From assembly GCF_026241225.1 (NCBI RefSeq), contig NZ_JAPFQP010000001.1, positions 992,001 to 1,056,000 of the forward strand: 64,000 bases of DNA, written 5' to 3'. The translations under genes and the position numbers were made by a program. Each line of letters opens with the position of its first letter. Positions within the stretch are counted from its first letter, which is position 1. Source of the DNA: Lentiprolixibacter aurantiacus. Lineage in GTDB: Bacteria > Bacteroidota > Bacteroidia > Flavobacteriales > Flavobacteriaceae. The notes under the pieces were generated by a model that made no database searches, was not told the origin of the DNA, and worked only from the letters and a program-made list of their open reading frames with translations. Below are positions 34,939 to 44,123 of the stretch, piece after piece.

Positions 34939-36963
34939 ATGAAATATTTTCTCACCCTGATATTTAGTGTATTCTGTTTATCCCTGCAGGCACAAGCAAA
35001 AGCTTTGGCTGAGGATGATATTGACTGGGAGTTACAAAGGCTTGAGGAACAAAAGCGAGAATTAGAAAAGACTTTTTTTCCCGCTATGACGGATTTTCAG
35101 GATGTGAAGGCAGGAACTTTCAGTGGAGGAGCTAAAACTAAAGAGCAATGGGTTACGCATTTGGAAAATAAACTAAGAGAGGTGCAATCATTTGTTCAAA
35201 AGAGAAATTTAAGGAGTCTCTGTTCTCAATATGATAATTTGCAACAAGCTATTGCAAGTAGAATGAATTCAAAATATAGTAGTACACAATGCGATAATAT
35301 CGATCTACATATCCAGGCTATCAGGGATAAAATTGTGTATTATAAGAATCAGATAAATAATCAACCAAGTAGTACCGATAATACCAGGTATTTGTCCCTT
35401 GGTAATCAGGGAAATGCCAGTGATTCAACCAATGGCAAAAGTGGTTCTGGTTCTGGTAATGGAGATCAGAATTACCAGCAAACACCGGAGGAAATAAACC
35501 AGGCTAATCAGCTTGCCATTCAGCAGGAAAAAAGGCAAAGGGAACAAAGAGAGATGCAGGCATATGGTGTAGCTTCTGAGCAGATCGTTGCGGGAGATTT
35601 TGTGGGTGCCAGTTACACTTTTGCAAATGCAGGCATGCTTGAGGAAACTGTGGTTACGGCCGGATTGGGAGCAGCTTCACAAATTGTCAGTGGTTTACAG
35701 GCTGAGCGACAAGAGAACATTGAAAATAGAACGCAAAGGCTAAACGCTTCCTTAAGACGGCTACCGGAAGAAGATGAAAAGGTAAGACAACTTTTTATTA
35801 ATGGTAAATACAATGAGTTCTTTACAGAGGAGAAAAAGCTTCGCAGTAGTGAGGAGAGTGCTCTTTCCAATGCAAACTGGTTAATAGATAAAGCAAAGGC
35901 TACTAGTTTAAACAGTGTTTACAGAGAAATATCTGAGCGAAGAGCTGATAGAATAAGACTAATCATGAAGTATCAAACCGATACATTAGTCAAACTATTC
36001 AAAACATTAAAGAATGAAAAATTAATCACGGAGTATAACAATCGAAACGAATGGGATAAAAACAGGATAGGAAACTACTTCAAGCGGGATCGAGATAAAA
36101 GATTTAAGCAACAGCTAATCTCTGAAATGAGCAAAGAAAAACTCAATCGATTCAATAAAATTCTACTTCACGACTTTCAAGAAGAGAATTACCAGAATAT
36201 GGACAAAAGGCTTCTTGATAACTACCACCTAATCCAGTTCTATTTAAGTAATCCTTATAGGAGTGATGAATTTGACCGATGGTTTTCTACAAAGTTTTTT
36301 GAGTTAGACCTGGATGAACAAAGATCGTTATTAAAGGAAATTTTAGATGTTAGAAACCGGACTATTGATTTAGGTGGACCAGTTACTGCTAAGAAACCTT
36401 CGAAAAACGACTCAAAATTGCGAATGTTACTGGGAAATGGGGACAAGTTAAACTACTATATGGATGTTAGTTCCTGGTTCAGGAAGAAAACTACACCATT
36501 TGCTTTATATGAATACCTGGACAGACAAAGTTCCATAAGTGGAGGTATTTGGAGTGGATTCAAAAATACAAGGGCAAACGACTTGGTAAAACAATGGATC
36601 AAAAGAGATGAAGAAAGAACAGGAAAGTCAGCGAATGAATTATTTCAAGAAAGAATGTTGTGTAAGACTGTAGATTGTATTGAGGGAAATAGTTTAACAG
36701 CAAGTGAATATGAATTACTTGAGGAAAAAGCCATCGAAAATCGAAGAGTTGATCGGGTATTAAAAAGTATTTCCACATTTCAGTATTATGGGGAAATATA
36801 TAAAAACATCAAACCTAAAAAGTCGATGAAGAATTATAAAAATGCCTTAGGGCTATTGAAACCCACAATGAAAAAATATCCGGATAACGAAAAACTTATA
36901 GGTACAAAGTCTAAAATTGAAAAAGAAATTGCCGAATTAGAAGTTCTCTTAAATAAGAAATAA
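34939..36963 (+). CDS. Secreted coiled-coil protein of unknown function
   Basis: 674 residues. A signal peptide (FLTLIFSVFCLSLQAQA) is followed by a long charged, mostly helical sequence. Coiled-coil stretches lie at about 25-60 and 190-330 (Gln/Glu/Arg rich), with a Gly/Ser/Asn-rich linker (SGSGSGNGDQN) near 165-180. The C-terminal 60 residues look like TPR-type helices (KSMKNYKNALGLLKPTMKKYP). No family recognised. Likely co-transcribed with the preceding lipoprotein. AT-rich like its neighbours. Confidence 0.7.
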   Translation: MKYFLTLIFSVFCLSLQAQAKALAEDDIDWELQRLEEQKRELEKTFFPAMTDFQDVKAGTFSGGAKTKEQWVTHLENKLREVQSFVQKRNLRSLCSQYDNLQQAIASRMNSKYSSTQCDNIDLHIQAIRDKIVYYKNQINNQPSSTDNTRYLSLGNQGNASDSTNGKSGSGSGNGDQNYQQTPEEINQANQLAIQQEKRQREQREMQAYGVASEQIVAGDFVGASYTFANAGMLEETVVTAGLGAASQIVSGLQAERQENIENRTQRLNASLRRLPEEDEKVRQLFINGKYNEFFTEEKKLRSSEESALSNANWLIDKAKATSLNSVYREISERRADRIRLIMKYQTDTLVKLFKTLKNEKLITEYNNRNEWDKNRIGNYFKRDRDKRFKQQLISEMSKEKLNRFNKILLHDFQEENYQNMDKRLLDNYHLIQFYLSNPYRSDEFDRWFSTKFFELDLDEQRSLLKEILDVRNRTIDLGGPVTAKKPSKNDSKLRMLLGNGDKLNYYMDVSSWFRKKTTPFALYEYLDRQSSISGGIWSGFKNTRANDLVKQWIKRDEERTGKSANELFQERMLCKTVDCIEGNSLTASEYELLEEKAIENRRVDRVLKSISTFQYYGEIYKNIKPKKSMKNYKNALGLLKPTMKKYPDNEKLIGTKSKIEKEIAELEVLLNKK

Positions 36964-37042
36964 AACCTTGTCTGGAGGATAGATTTTTAGGACATTTTAG
37001 AACGTTACTGACCATAATAATGAATATTTTATTTCCCAAATT

Positions 37043-37082
37043 AAAAGCCAAGTTTCTTTAGATTAATAAACTTGGCTTTTAA
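37043..37082. terminator. Bidirectional terminator
   Basis: AAAAGCCAAGTTT and AAACTTGGCTTTT form a 13-base-pair stem with T-runs on both strands, placed between convergent genes ending at 36963 and 37139. Confidence 0.85.
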
Positions 37083-37138
37083 TGTTATTTTCTTAAAAGT
37101 AGTAAGACCTTTAACATAGGTCGGCATTACATTCCCGT

Positions 37139-38182
37139 TTATTTTTCTTCTCTATAGAAGCTGTAAATCATATTTCCGTCAGGCAGCCTTATACGCTTGT
37201 TTGATTCATCATAATTAACCTCTAAAGTTTGCAAACTTACTTCCCAGCACCCGGGATCAGATCCAGTATATTTTAGGGCTATTTTCTTATCAGTTATAGT
37301 GTAGTTAAAATAAATGTTCTTTCCACCCTGGGGACATGAAGAATCATAGGCTGGTACGTAAAACTCTCCCGTTCCATCTTCTTTAAAAGTTAAGCTATGT
37401 GGCACCCCCTTGGGGCTAGTCCAATATTTGGCAGTCCATTTTCCCAGATATGGGTTATCACCTTTATTTGCCTTTTTATCTTCTTTACAATAGTCTTTAT
37501 TGGGATCGTAAATATTATCCTTATTACTGACTTCTTCTTTTTCAGGTTTATTTAAAGGACTATTTGCTGGTTTATTAATTGATGAAGAGGTTCCTTCGGA
37601 TTTGTTAAATGGTTTAAGTATAAAATCTGACACGAACCACTCCGTAAGTTTGGGTTTATTAAAGAACCAATCCCCATTGGCAGGATCATCAATCAATAGG
37701 GAACTATTGGGCTCAAGAGTATAATTTCCAGAGAGATATTTTATGTAGGTTCCTGTAACATTGTTACAAGCGCCTAACACTAATGGCTGGTCCACATTTT
37801 CGAAGTTTAATCCAACTGTCGAAAGATTTTTAAATACTACTTTTTTGTCTGGATTAGTGTTTTCTATTTGGAACTTAAATCTCCAGTATTTAATCTTCTT
37901 TGCTTTAGCAAAACACTGAACATTATTCTCTGGTTTGGCATTATCGCAGGTCACTTCGCTTTGGCCCGATGCATCCGGGCCATTATATAACTGAAAACTG
38001 AATCGGATGCCATCTCTTTCAAATAAGGTGCCACCACTTATAGCCAGGGGTGGGTTTATTCCATTATCAACATAGTGTTCGCCAAGATGTTTGGTGTCTC
38101 CAGGATTCACTTTGATTGTTGACTGGGAATAGCATGTTTGAATTATAAATAAGAAGACAATTAAAGGGGGTGAAACTCTCAT
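37139..38182 (-). CDS. Secreted protein of unknown function with lipocalin-like C-terminus
   Basis: 347 residues with a signal peptide ending near CYSQ. Residues about 25-190 form a beta-rich domain with cysteines (VTCDNAKPENNVQCF). A Lys/Asn/Pro linker follows (about 200-245). The last 100 residues (LGKWTAKYWTSPKGVPHSLTFKEDGTGEFYVP) have the pattern of a lipocalin-like beta barrel, seen in lipoproteins that sense or bind small molecules. Function unknown. Faces the two preceding genes and lies inside the repeat-bounded stretch. Confidence 0.68.
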   Translation of the reverse strand: MRVSPPLIVFLFIIQTCYSQSTIKVNPGDTKHLGEHYVDNGINPPLAISGGTLFERDGIRFSFQLYNGPDASGQSEVTCDNAKPENNVQCFAKAKKIKYWRFKFQIENTNPDKKVVFKNLSTVGLNFENVDQPLVLGACNNVTGTYIKYLSGNYTLEPNSSLLIDDPANGDWFFNKPKLTEWFVSDFILKPFNKSEGTSSSINKPANSPLNKPEKEEVSNKDNIYDPNKDYCKEDKKANKGDNPYLGKWTAKYWTSPKGVPHSLTFKEDGTGEFYVPAYDSSCPQGGKNIYFNYTITDKKIALKYTGSDPGCWEVSLQTLEVNYDESNKRIRLPDGNMIYSFYREEK

Positions 38183-38297
38183 ATAGTGGTTGGTTTAGTT
38201 TTTGGAAAAAGGTTAAAATACGTTAGTAACAAAAAAATAAATTTGGCGGTAAAAATCAAAGGGTATTAGCTAAATGGGTCGATGGGCTTAATTTTGT

Positions 38298-38354
38298 GGC
38301 TTTCAAAACGGACGATTAGGAAAGCTTTACTCAAGAAAGGCAAGTCCACCCGAG
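38298..38354. repeat. Island direct repeat, copy C
   Basis: Same orientation as copy B and about 51 of 57 bases identical. The sequence just beyond is GT, so CCACCCGAGGT (38346-38356) exactly repeats 11 bases of the tRNA-Leu 3' fragment (32597-32607). The 38183-38424 gap holds nothing else clear. Confidence 0.75.
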
Positions 38355-38424
38355 GTGCAAAAAGTTTCATCTTGGTTATTATATCCGAGTAAACCTTGGT
38401 CTTGCTGTGGCCTTACATAAACAC

Positions 38425-38787
38425 TCATTCAAATCGATTTAAATAAATAACACTAGGAAAGTTCTCCATGCCTTGATATACTTGAGTATTATATTGCAGG
38501 AGAGTAACACGTAAAAAGATGTAATCATATACTAATTCAAAACTAATGCAAGCCTCACCATCATGATCAGTAAGACTATCCCAGGATGAAGATTCAAGGG
38601 GACATTCAGGACTGTAAATACTAGTGCAGGGCTTGTAATTAACTATTGAAACTGTTGCTCCCTGAATAGGAAGCTCTGTTATCGAATCTTTAACGATAAA
38701 ACATCTGGAAATTAAGTTGTCTTCCGCACTTTTACTACATCCAAGGGTAATTGAGACCAGAAATATTAAACAGACTATTTTTTTCAT
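38425..38787 (-). CDS. Small lipoprotein with carboxypeptidase-regulatory-like fold
   Basis: 120 residues with lipobox TLGCS (cysteine about 17). The mature part has a SITELPIQGATVSIVNYKPC start and a SLTDHDGEACISFEL turn, the pattern of CarboxypepD_reg-like or CNA-B-like beta-sandwich domains. Function unknown. The next gene upstream on the same strand is the interrupted lipoprotein. Confidence 0.68.
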   Translation of the reverse strand: MKKIVCLIFLVSITLGCSKSAEDNLISRCFIVKDSITELPIQGATVSIVNYKPCTSIYSPECPLESSSWDSLTDHDGEACISFELVYDYIFLRVTLLQYNTQVYQGMENFPSVIYLNRFE

Positions 38788-38810
38788 GACTGGTAGATTT
38801 CGGTTCTGCT

Positions 38811-39164
38811 TTAGTTTTTGAATAGATCGCTAGCACATAAGGGAACTTCAAGTTGGCGTAATTGGATCAAGTATCCCTCAATATTCTCATTTGTAACATC
38901 ATTAATTGTCTGCACAAGTAAACACCCTTCTGGGTTACTTGATTTAAGATTCTCAAGCCGATTATATTCACTCTCCGTAATTATTATTCTATCTCCACAA
39001 TTAAAATCATCATAAGAGCAATCACAGTTTTTTCCAAGAAATACTTAATAATAAATACAGTTTGACGGATTATCCGCATCATCAGAGGTCGAGCAAGCTA
39101 TAGAAGTAATGATCATTACAGACGGTAGTAAAAAGTATATTAAATAGTAACGAAGGGACTTCAT
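38811..39164 (-). pseudogene. Lipoprotein gene interrupted by an in-frame stop
   Basis: The ATG at 39164 opens a signal peptide with lipobox (MIITSIACSTS) and reads to a TAA at 39045-39047 after 39 codons. The same frame then stays open for 77 more codons to a TAA at 38811-38813, and the continuation looks like real protein (GKNCDCSYDDFNCGDRI, then GYLIQLRQLEVPLCASDL). One base change (TAT to TAA) would explain the break. The full product would be about 117 residues, similar in size and cysteine content to the neighbouring lipoprotein. It may be a pseudogene, a sequencing error or a read-through case. Confidence 0.6.
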
Positions 39165-39355
39165 GACTGTAAGATTTTGGTTTTTTATTATTAATCTGGA
39201 ACAATGCTGTTCCAACCTTTCAAAACCAATTTGGGAAATAGATAGAATATAGGAGTCCGAATACCTGATGTTATCAATAATCAGGATATAAAACCCGATC
39301 CGCAAGCCTGGATAAGTAGTTCGGATTCCTAACTAAGTTGTTAATACTGCCATAC

Positions 39356-39406
39356 CCTGGCGCTGACCTAAATCATTGTCCACCACCCTCCTCAACAATA
39401 CCTTTA
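39356..39406 (+). promoter_or_regulatory. Crp/Fnr-like site and -7 box, first of a pair
   Basis: CCTGGCGCTGACCTAAATCA contains TGA-N6-TCA at 39364-39375. A TACCTTTA -7-like box starts at 39399, 35 bases from the TGA. The same layout, with the same 35-base offset, occurs at 39906-39957. The dyad would be centred near -41, the class II activator position. Confidence 0.55.
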
Positions 39407-39423
39407 TTGGCAATACTGCCGTC

Positions 39424-39828
39424 ATGAAAGAAATTAAGGGTTGGCTAAAAGTCCTTGCGCTGGTTCTGTCGGGTCTCATCCTCCTGCAAAGTTGTTCTTT
39501 ATACAGAATACCTGTTACCCTGGAGCAAGCGGCTCAGGAAGGAAAGCCCGTTAAGATTATCACTATTGATGATAAAACCTATAAATACGAATATATAGGT
39601 TTGGGTTCTTACAAGAATTTTGAGCGCTACAACATTTTTGCCAAGGGCAGCAAATTTTACGGTGCGGAAGAAGTGAAGGGTTATATAGTACGGGTTCCTA
39701 TCAATACAGATAAAGTGGAGAAGGTGTGGATGAAAAAAGGGATTCCTGCCTGGGTCATTGTTGCAGGTAGCCTGATCACGGCAGGCATTATTATTGGGGT
39801 TATACACGAAAACACAGAGAAAGATTAG
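39424..39828 (+). CDS. Lipoprotein with C-terminal membrane helix
   Basis: 134 residues from the ATG at 39424; an earlier in-frame ATG (39376) overlaps the promoter motif. The N-terminus has a lipobox-like LILLQSCS. The middle (AAQEGKPVKIITIDDKTYKYEYIGLGSYKNFERY) is a short beta domain, and a hydrophobic helix follows (PAWVIVAGSLITAGIIIGVIH). No family recognised. Preceded by the Crp/Fnr-like promoter and followed by a hairpin terminator. Confidence 0.7.
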   Translation: MKEIKGWLKVLALVLSGLILLQSCSLYRIPVTLEQAAQEGKPVKIITIDDKTYKYEYIGLGSYKNFERYNIFAKGSKFYGAEEVKGYIVRVPINTDKVEKVWMKKGIPAWVIVAGSLITAGIIIGVIHENTEKD

Positions 39829-39860
39829 AAAACGGGGCCAATAGTTTACCACCTTGGTTA

Positions 39861-39889
39861 AAAAGTCGCAACCCGGATGGGACTTTTTT
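39861..39889 (+). terminator. Terminator after the 39424 gene
   Basis: AAAAGTC and GACTTTTTT pair across a short partly paired loop, ending in a T-run. Confidence 0.55.
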
Positions 39890-39905
39890 ATTGAAATGCG
39901 AAACA

Positions 39906-39957
39906 TCCTGGCGCTGATCAAGGTCATTGCCCTTTGCCCTTATACAAGGTACCTTGT
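39906..39957 (+). promoter_or_regulatory. Crp/Fnr-like site and -7 box, second of a pair
   Basis: CCTGGCGCTGATCAAGGTCA contains TGA-N6-TCA at 39915-39926 and the motif continues TTG as in the first copy. TACCTTGT starts at 39950, again 35 bases from the TGA. About 21 of 26 bases match the first site. Confidence 0.55.
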
Positions 39958-39977
39958 GTATTTCTAAAAAGTACATC

Positions 39978-41159
39978 ATGAAAACAAATGGCTTTCATTC
40001 CTTATTATTTGCTCTTTCTCTTTTGACCATTTCAATGGTCTATTCCCAAAACATTATAACCGATGGAGATTTTAATTTAACCACAGAACTTCGTTCAGAT
40101 TTTGATGGACCGCCTCCGGTAAATACTTGGTTTACATTTCAAAATGTTTTTCAAAACTATGAGGTAAAAGCCAGGGCCTCTGTTGTAAATCAACAATTGA
40201 AATACCAGATCCTTAGCTCTGGAAATCACATACCTGACGTGCAGCTGATACAATATGGATTCTCTTTGAAGCCTGGTCATTCCTATAAACTATCTTTTGA
40301 TGTGAAAGCAGATGCAGATCGAACTTTTGGTGTTTTTCTGGGGGAGAATGGCGGAAATTGGGCAAGCCATTTAGGCTATAATAACTATACACAAAATGCT
40401 ACGACTGAATGGAGAAATATCAGCATTGAATTTAATGTTTTTACGGTATTTCCGGAACTTAAATTAAGTTTTGAGTTCGGAACGATAAATACAAATGTGT
40501 ATCTCGATAATGTAGAACTCATTGACCTTGGTGTTATTAAGGAATCCGCTTTTGCGGGATTAAGCACTTTGGATGAAGGCATTAGTAATCCGGGCTTCAG
40601 GCCTGAATCAGAACTTGATCGGGCGTTTATAGATTCATACAAAGAATCGAAATTTATTATTTACCCCACCATTAGCAGGACCCCCAATACCACAACCTGG
40701 TCTGCTTCACTTTCTGAAGGATTTGCCCAAAATTTGAAAAGCCTGGATGATTTGGATATCAGTTTAAGCAAAGAGAAACTCAATCCGGGTGAATTAAAGG
40801 GGAAAGCTCAATTTCAATTCTTTCAAAATGATATGGAAAGTCTTGGAAGTGAGTTAAAAGAGATAAAGAAAGATACAGACTATTATATTATACCAGAAAT
40901 TCTATTTGAACCCCAAAGAAATGGGACTCTTTTTGTGTTTGGCATCCATGTTTTTATCCTTAACAGTGAGGGTGAAAATGTATTTTCTTATCTACTTAAT
41001 TCTCATCACGAGCTTTTTCTCGATGCTAAATTATTTGCTTACAACCCCTTTGAAAGTGATGTTGAAGGCATGAAAAAAAGGTCTTTGGCAGTAGCGGCAA
41101 AAGCTTTTAAACTAATGGTTAAACAAACTAATGCCCAGGGTTCACAAGATTTCGATTGA
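39978..41159 (+). CDS. Secreted protein with carbohydrate-binding-type beta sandwich
   Basis: 393 residues from the ATG at 39978 (signal peptide ending near VYSQ). Residues about 22-180 resemble a CBM4/9-like galactose-binding jelly roll (ITDGDFN, GHSYKLSFDVKADADRTFGVFLGE, NVYLDNVELIDLG). The C-terminal 200 residues (FIIYPTISRTPNTTTWSASL onward) match nothing I recognise. The promoter is twin to that of the preceding gene. Nothing is seen in the 180 bases after it. Confidence 0.7.
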   Translation: MKTNGFHSLLFALSLLTISMVYSQNIITDGDFNLTTELRSDFDGPPPVNTWFTFQNVFQNYEVKARASVVNQQLKYQILSSGNHIPDVQLIQYGFSLKPGHSYKLSFDVKADADRTFGVFLGENGGNWASHLGYNNYTQNATTEWRNISIEFNVFTVFPELKLSFEFGTINTNVYLDNVELIDLGVIKESAFAGLSTLDEGISNPGFRPESELDRAFIDSYKESKFIIYPTISRTPNTTTWSASLSEGFAQNLKSLDDLDISLSKEKLNPGELKGKAQFQFFQNDMESLGSELKEIKKDTDYYIIPEILFEPQRNGTLFVFGIHVFILNSEGENVFSYLLNSHHELFLDAKLFAYNPFESDVEGMKKRSLAVAAKAFKLMVKQTNAQGSQDFD

Positions 41160-41339
41160 TCTTGTGATCAATGAGCTTAAGAAAGCTGGATACACTCAAT
41201 TTGACGCCAATGTGTCCTTATTACCTTATCAATACATTATCACTGACGGATCAATATATTTCTATAAACTCCTGACAACAAGCATAATTCACAATTTCTT
41301 AACATTAATATTCAAGGTCTTCGCTTACTTTCGTGCCGC

Positions 41340-41642
41340 ATGAGGGATCAATACTTCAAAAAAGGAATTCCGTTGTTCTTTTTACTCCTGTTTCTGGGGG
41401 TAAAAGCATCTGCCTTTCATCCACTGACACACGAAGAAACAGAAGAGACAGTTCTCTGCGAAGTCTGCACCCTTGTAATCCAACAGGAACTGGACGACTT
41501 TGATCATCCGGAACTGCAGACCGTACCCGAAGAAGTGCCTGTTACCCTTTCTGATGAGGAATTAACCAGGTACTTTATCCATCCTTACCACAAGGATATC
41601 TGGATGAGGTTCTTTTCCCGTCCACCCCCCCAACTGGCCTGA
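41340..41642 (+). CDS. Small secreted cysteine/histidine protein upstream of TonB receptor
   Basis: 100 residues. Signal peptide (PLFFLLLFLGVKASA), then a short acidic mature part with a CEVC motif and several histidines (FHPLTHEE, FDHPEL, FIHPYHKDIW), suitable for metal binding. It ends 63 bases before a TonB-dependent receptor gene on the same strand. No family recognised; a role in metal handling is an inference from residues and position. Confidence 0.65.
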   Translation: MRDQYFKKGIPLFFLLLFLGVKASAFHPLTHEETEETVLCEVCTLVIQQELDDFDHPELQTVPEEVPVTLSDEELTRYFIHPYHKDIWMRFFSRPPPQLA

Positions 41643-41705
41643 TCCCCTTATCGCCAATTCACCTGTGATTACAATAGGTGTACCTCTCTCTAATTACTTT
41701 TATTT

Positions 41706-44105
41706 ATGAAACTCAAGATAGTTTGCTTTATACTGCTGCTTAGCCCGCTGATGATATTTGCCCAGGAATGCAACTATGACCTTAAGGGCAGGGTGGTGGA
41801 CTTCCACGATAAAACACCGCTTGCTGAAGCCAGTGTTTTTATCAGTCAAATTGGTCGTTCTACCGTGACTGATGAGCAGGGGAATTTTGAGTTTATGGGG
41901 TTATGCAAGGGAACTTACCAGGTGCAGGCATCACATTCCGAATGCCAGACTCTGTTTCTCGAAGTGGAAATATCCGGTGATACTTTTAAAGAGATACTGT
42001 TGGAACACCACCGGCTGGAACTGGAGGAAGTTCAGGTAATTGGGTCTACTTTATTAAGTAAGACCAACACGGCACAGGAAGCATTTTTACAAAGGGAACA
42101 ATTGGAGCGCTTCAGCGGAGGAAGCCTGGGGGATGCCCTGAAATCCATTGCCGGGGTTTCCAGCCTGAATACAGGGGCAAACATTGTGAAGCCAGCCATC
42201 CATGGATTAAACGGAAGCCGGGTCCTCATCTTCAATGATGGGGTGCGCATGCAGGACATGGAGTGGGGCGACGAACATGCCCCCAACGTAGATGTAAATT
42301 CAGCTAATTCAGTTACCGTAATCAAAGGGGCCGGTGCACTCAAATACGGTGGTGATGCCATTGGTGGGGTTATCCTGCTGGAACAAATGAACGTACCGGT
42401 AAAAGATTCCCTTTATGGCAGCACATTGCTAACGGGAATGTTAAACGGTAGAGGGGGCAGCGCCACTACAGAATTGAACCGTGTTTTCCATAATGGATAC
42501 TATGTTAAAGGACAGGGTTCGTTCAGGAGACTTGGAGATAGGGAGGCACCAGATTATGTGCTCTCTAACACCGGCATACGGGAAACCGGGCTAAGCCTTC
42601 AGGCTGGACTCAAAAAATTTGAATGGGGCTGGGATGTGCGCTATGCCTTTTACAATGCGGAAATAGCTATACTCAGGGCTTCCCATATTGGGAATGTGGA
42701 CGACCTTATTCGAAGTATCAATAGTGGTGAACCGGAGATTATCCGTCCATTTACCTATGATTTGCAAAATCCACGGCAGGAGGTAACCCATCACCTGGGA
42801 AAGGCCCGTTTTTATAAACGTTTCCGTGGACTGGGGAGATGGAATGTGCAGTACGACTACCAGAACAACAGGCGGTTTGAATACGATGTGCGCCGTGGAG
42901 AACGCGATGATACCCCATCGATTGACCTTGAGCTGCAGACACATACCCTCACCTCGGACTTTACTTTGGATGCCAAAGAAAATTATGAACTTCAGTTTGG
43001 TTTATTGGGGCGTTACCAGGATAATTTTGCCAACCCGGCAACAGGAGTCAGAAGGCTTATTCCTGATTATGAGAAATACGATCTGGGTGCTTTCGTCACC
43101 GGGGAATACCGCATCGGGAACTCATGGACCCTGGAGGCCGGAGCACGTTATGATTTTAACCGTATCGACGCCCAAAAGTTTTACAGGGTCTCCCGATGGG
43201 AGGAAAGGGGGTATGAAAGCGACTTTGCCGATCTGATCGTTGAGGATCTTGGTACGCAATACCTTACCAATCCGGTGTTTGATTATCACAACATTTCTGC
43301 CTCTGCAGGAGCTGCTTATTCCAGTGACAACGGATACAATATGCGCTTCAATTACGCCCTTTCCCAAAGGGCACCCAACCCCTCAGAGCTATTCAGCGAT
43401 GGCCTGCACCACTCTGCTGCCCGAATTGAACTGGGCGACCTGCGTATTAGAAAGGAAACCTCGCATAAATTCTCACTAACGTCAGGCAAAACATTTAAAA
43501 ATTGGGGGTATACCGTGGAGCCTTATGCCAATTTTATACAGGATTTTATCTTGCTGGAACCAACAGGAGTCGAATTTACCCTCCGGGGGGCTTTCCCGGT
43601 ATGGGGATTCAGGCAAACGGATGCCCGGCTGCTGGGGGTGGACCTGTCTGCCTTTCTTATTCCCGCAGAGCACTGGCGCACAGACCATGCTTTTTCATTG
43701 GTAAAGGGCCTGGATACAGAAAACGATATTCCCCTGATTAACATTCCATCTGCCCAGTTCAAGAATCAGATAACCTTTGTACAACCTGAGTGGCATGATT
43801 TTGAAATAGCACTGGAAAGCCAGTATGTGTTCCGGCAAAATGAAGTGCCGGAAAATATTGTTGTGTTTTCTCCCGAACAACAACAGGAAGTAGTCCTGGA
43901 GATCAACACCCCACCAGAAGCATATCATTTATTGAACCTTAGTTCTTCCATGTCATTTCCTGTGGGAGGACGTACAGCTCTGACTGGCAGTCTGGCTGTA
44001 AATAATTTATTAGACAACTCCTTCCGGGATTATCTGAACAGGCAGAGGTTCTTTGCAGATGACCTGGGAAGAAATATCGTATTACAATTAAAACTTACCT
44101 ATTAA
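41706..44105 (+). CDS. TonB-dependent outer-membrane receptor
   Basis: 799 residues. Signal peptide, then a carboxypeptidase-regulatory-like N-terminal domain (YDLKGRVVDFHDKTPLAEAS, about 25-105), a plug domain (SLGDALKSIAGVSSLNTGANIVKPAIHGLNGSRVLIFNDGVR; IKGAGALKYGGDAIGGVI) and a 22-strand beta barrel ending LQLKLTY. The plug resembles ZnuD/heme-metal receptors more than SusC. Neighbouring genes encode a Cys/His-rich secreted protein and a lipoprotein. Energy comes from TonB-ExbBD encoded elsewhere. The ligand is not proven; zinc or iron is a guess. Confidence 0.85.
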   Translation: MKLKIVCFILLLSPLMIFAQECNYDLKGRVVDFHDKTPLAEASVFISQIGRSTVTDEQGNFEFMGLCKGTYQVQASHSECQTLFLEVEISGDTFKEILLEHHRLELEEVQVIGSTLLSKTNTAQEAFLQREQLERFSGGSLGDALKSIAGVSSLNTGANIVKPAIHGLNGSRVLIFNDGVRMQDMEWGDEHAPNVDVNSANSVTVIKGAGALKYGGDAIGGVILLEQMNVPVKDSLYGSTLLTGMLNGRGGSATTELNRVFHNGYYVKGQGSFRRLGDREAPDYVLSNTGIRETGLSLQAGLKKFEWGWDVRYAFYNAEIAILRASHIGNVDDLIRSINSGEPEIIRPFTYDLQNPRQEVTHHLGKARFYKRFRGLGRWNVQYDYQNNRRFEYDVRRGERDDTPSIDLELQTHTLTSDFTLDAKENYELQFGLLGRYQDNFANPATGVRRLIPDYEKYDLGAFVTGEYRIGNSWTLEAGARYDFNRIDAQKFYRVSRWEERGYESDFADLIVEDLGTQYLTNPVFDYHNISASAGAAYSSDNGYNMRFNYALSQRAPNPSELFSDGLHHSAARIELGDLRIRKETSHKFSLTSGKTFKNWGYTVEPYANFIQDFILLEPTGVEFTLRGAFPVWGFRQTDARLLGVDLSAFLIPAEHWRTDHAFSLVKGLDTENDIPLINIPSAQFKNQITFVQPEWHDFEIALESQYVFRQNEVPENIVVFSPEQQQEVVLEINTPPEAYHLLNLSSSMSFPVGGRTALTGSLAVNNLLDNSFRDYLNRQRFFADDLGRNIVLQLKLTY

Positions 44106-44123
44106 TCTAAAAATTGCAATCAA

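Noticed and set aside
41131-41343. 70-codon ORF after the CBM-like protein gene
   Set aside because: It overlaps the end of that gene in another frame, has no signal or homology pattern, and looks like chance.
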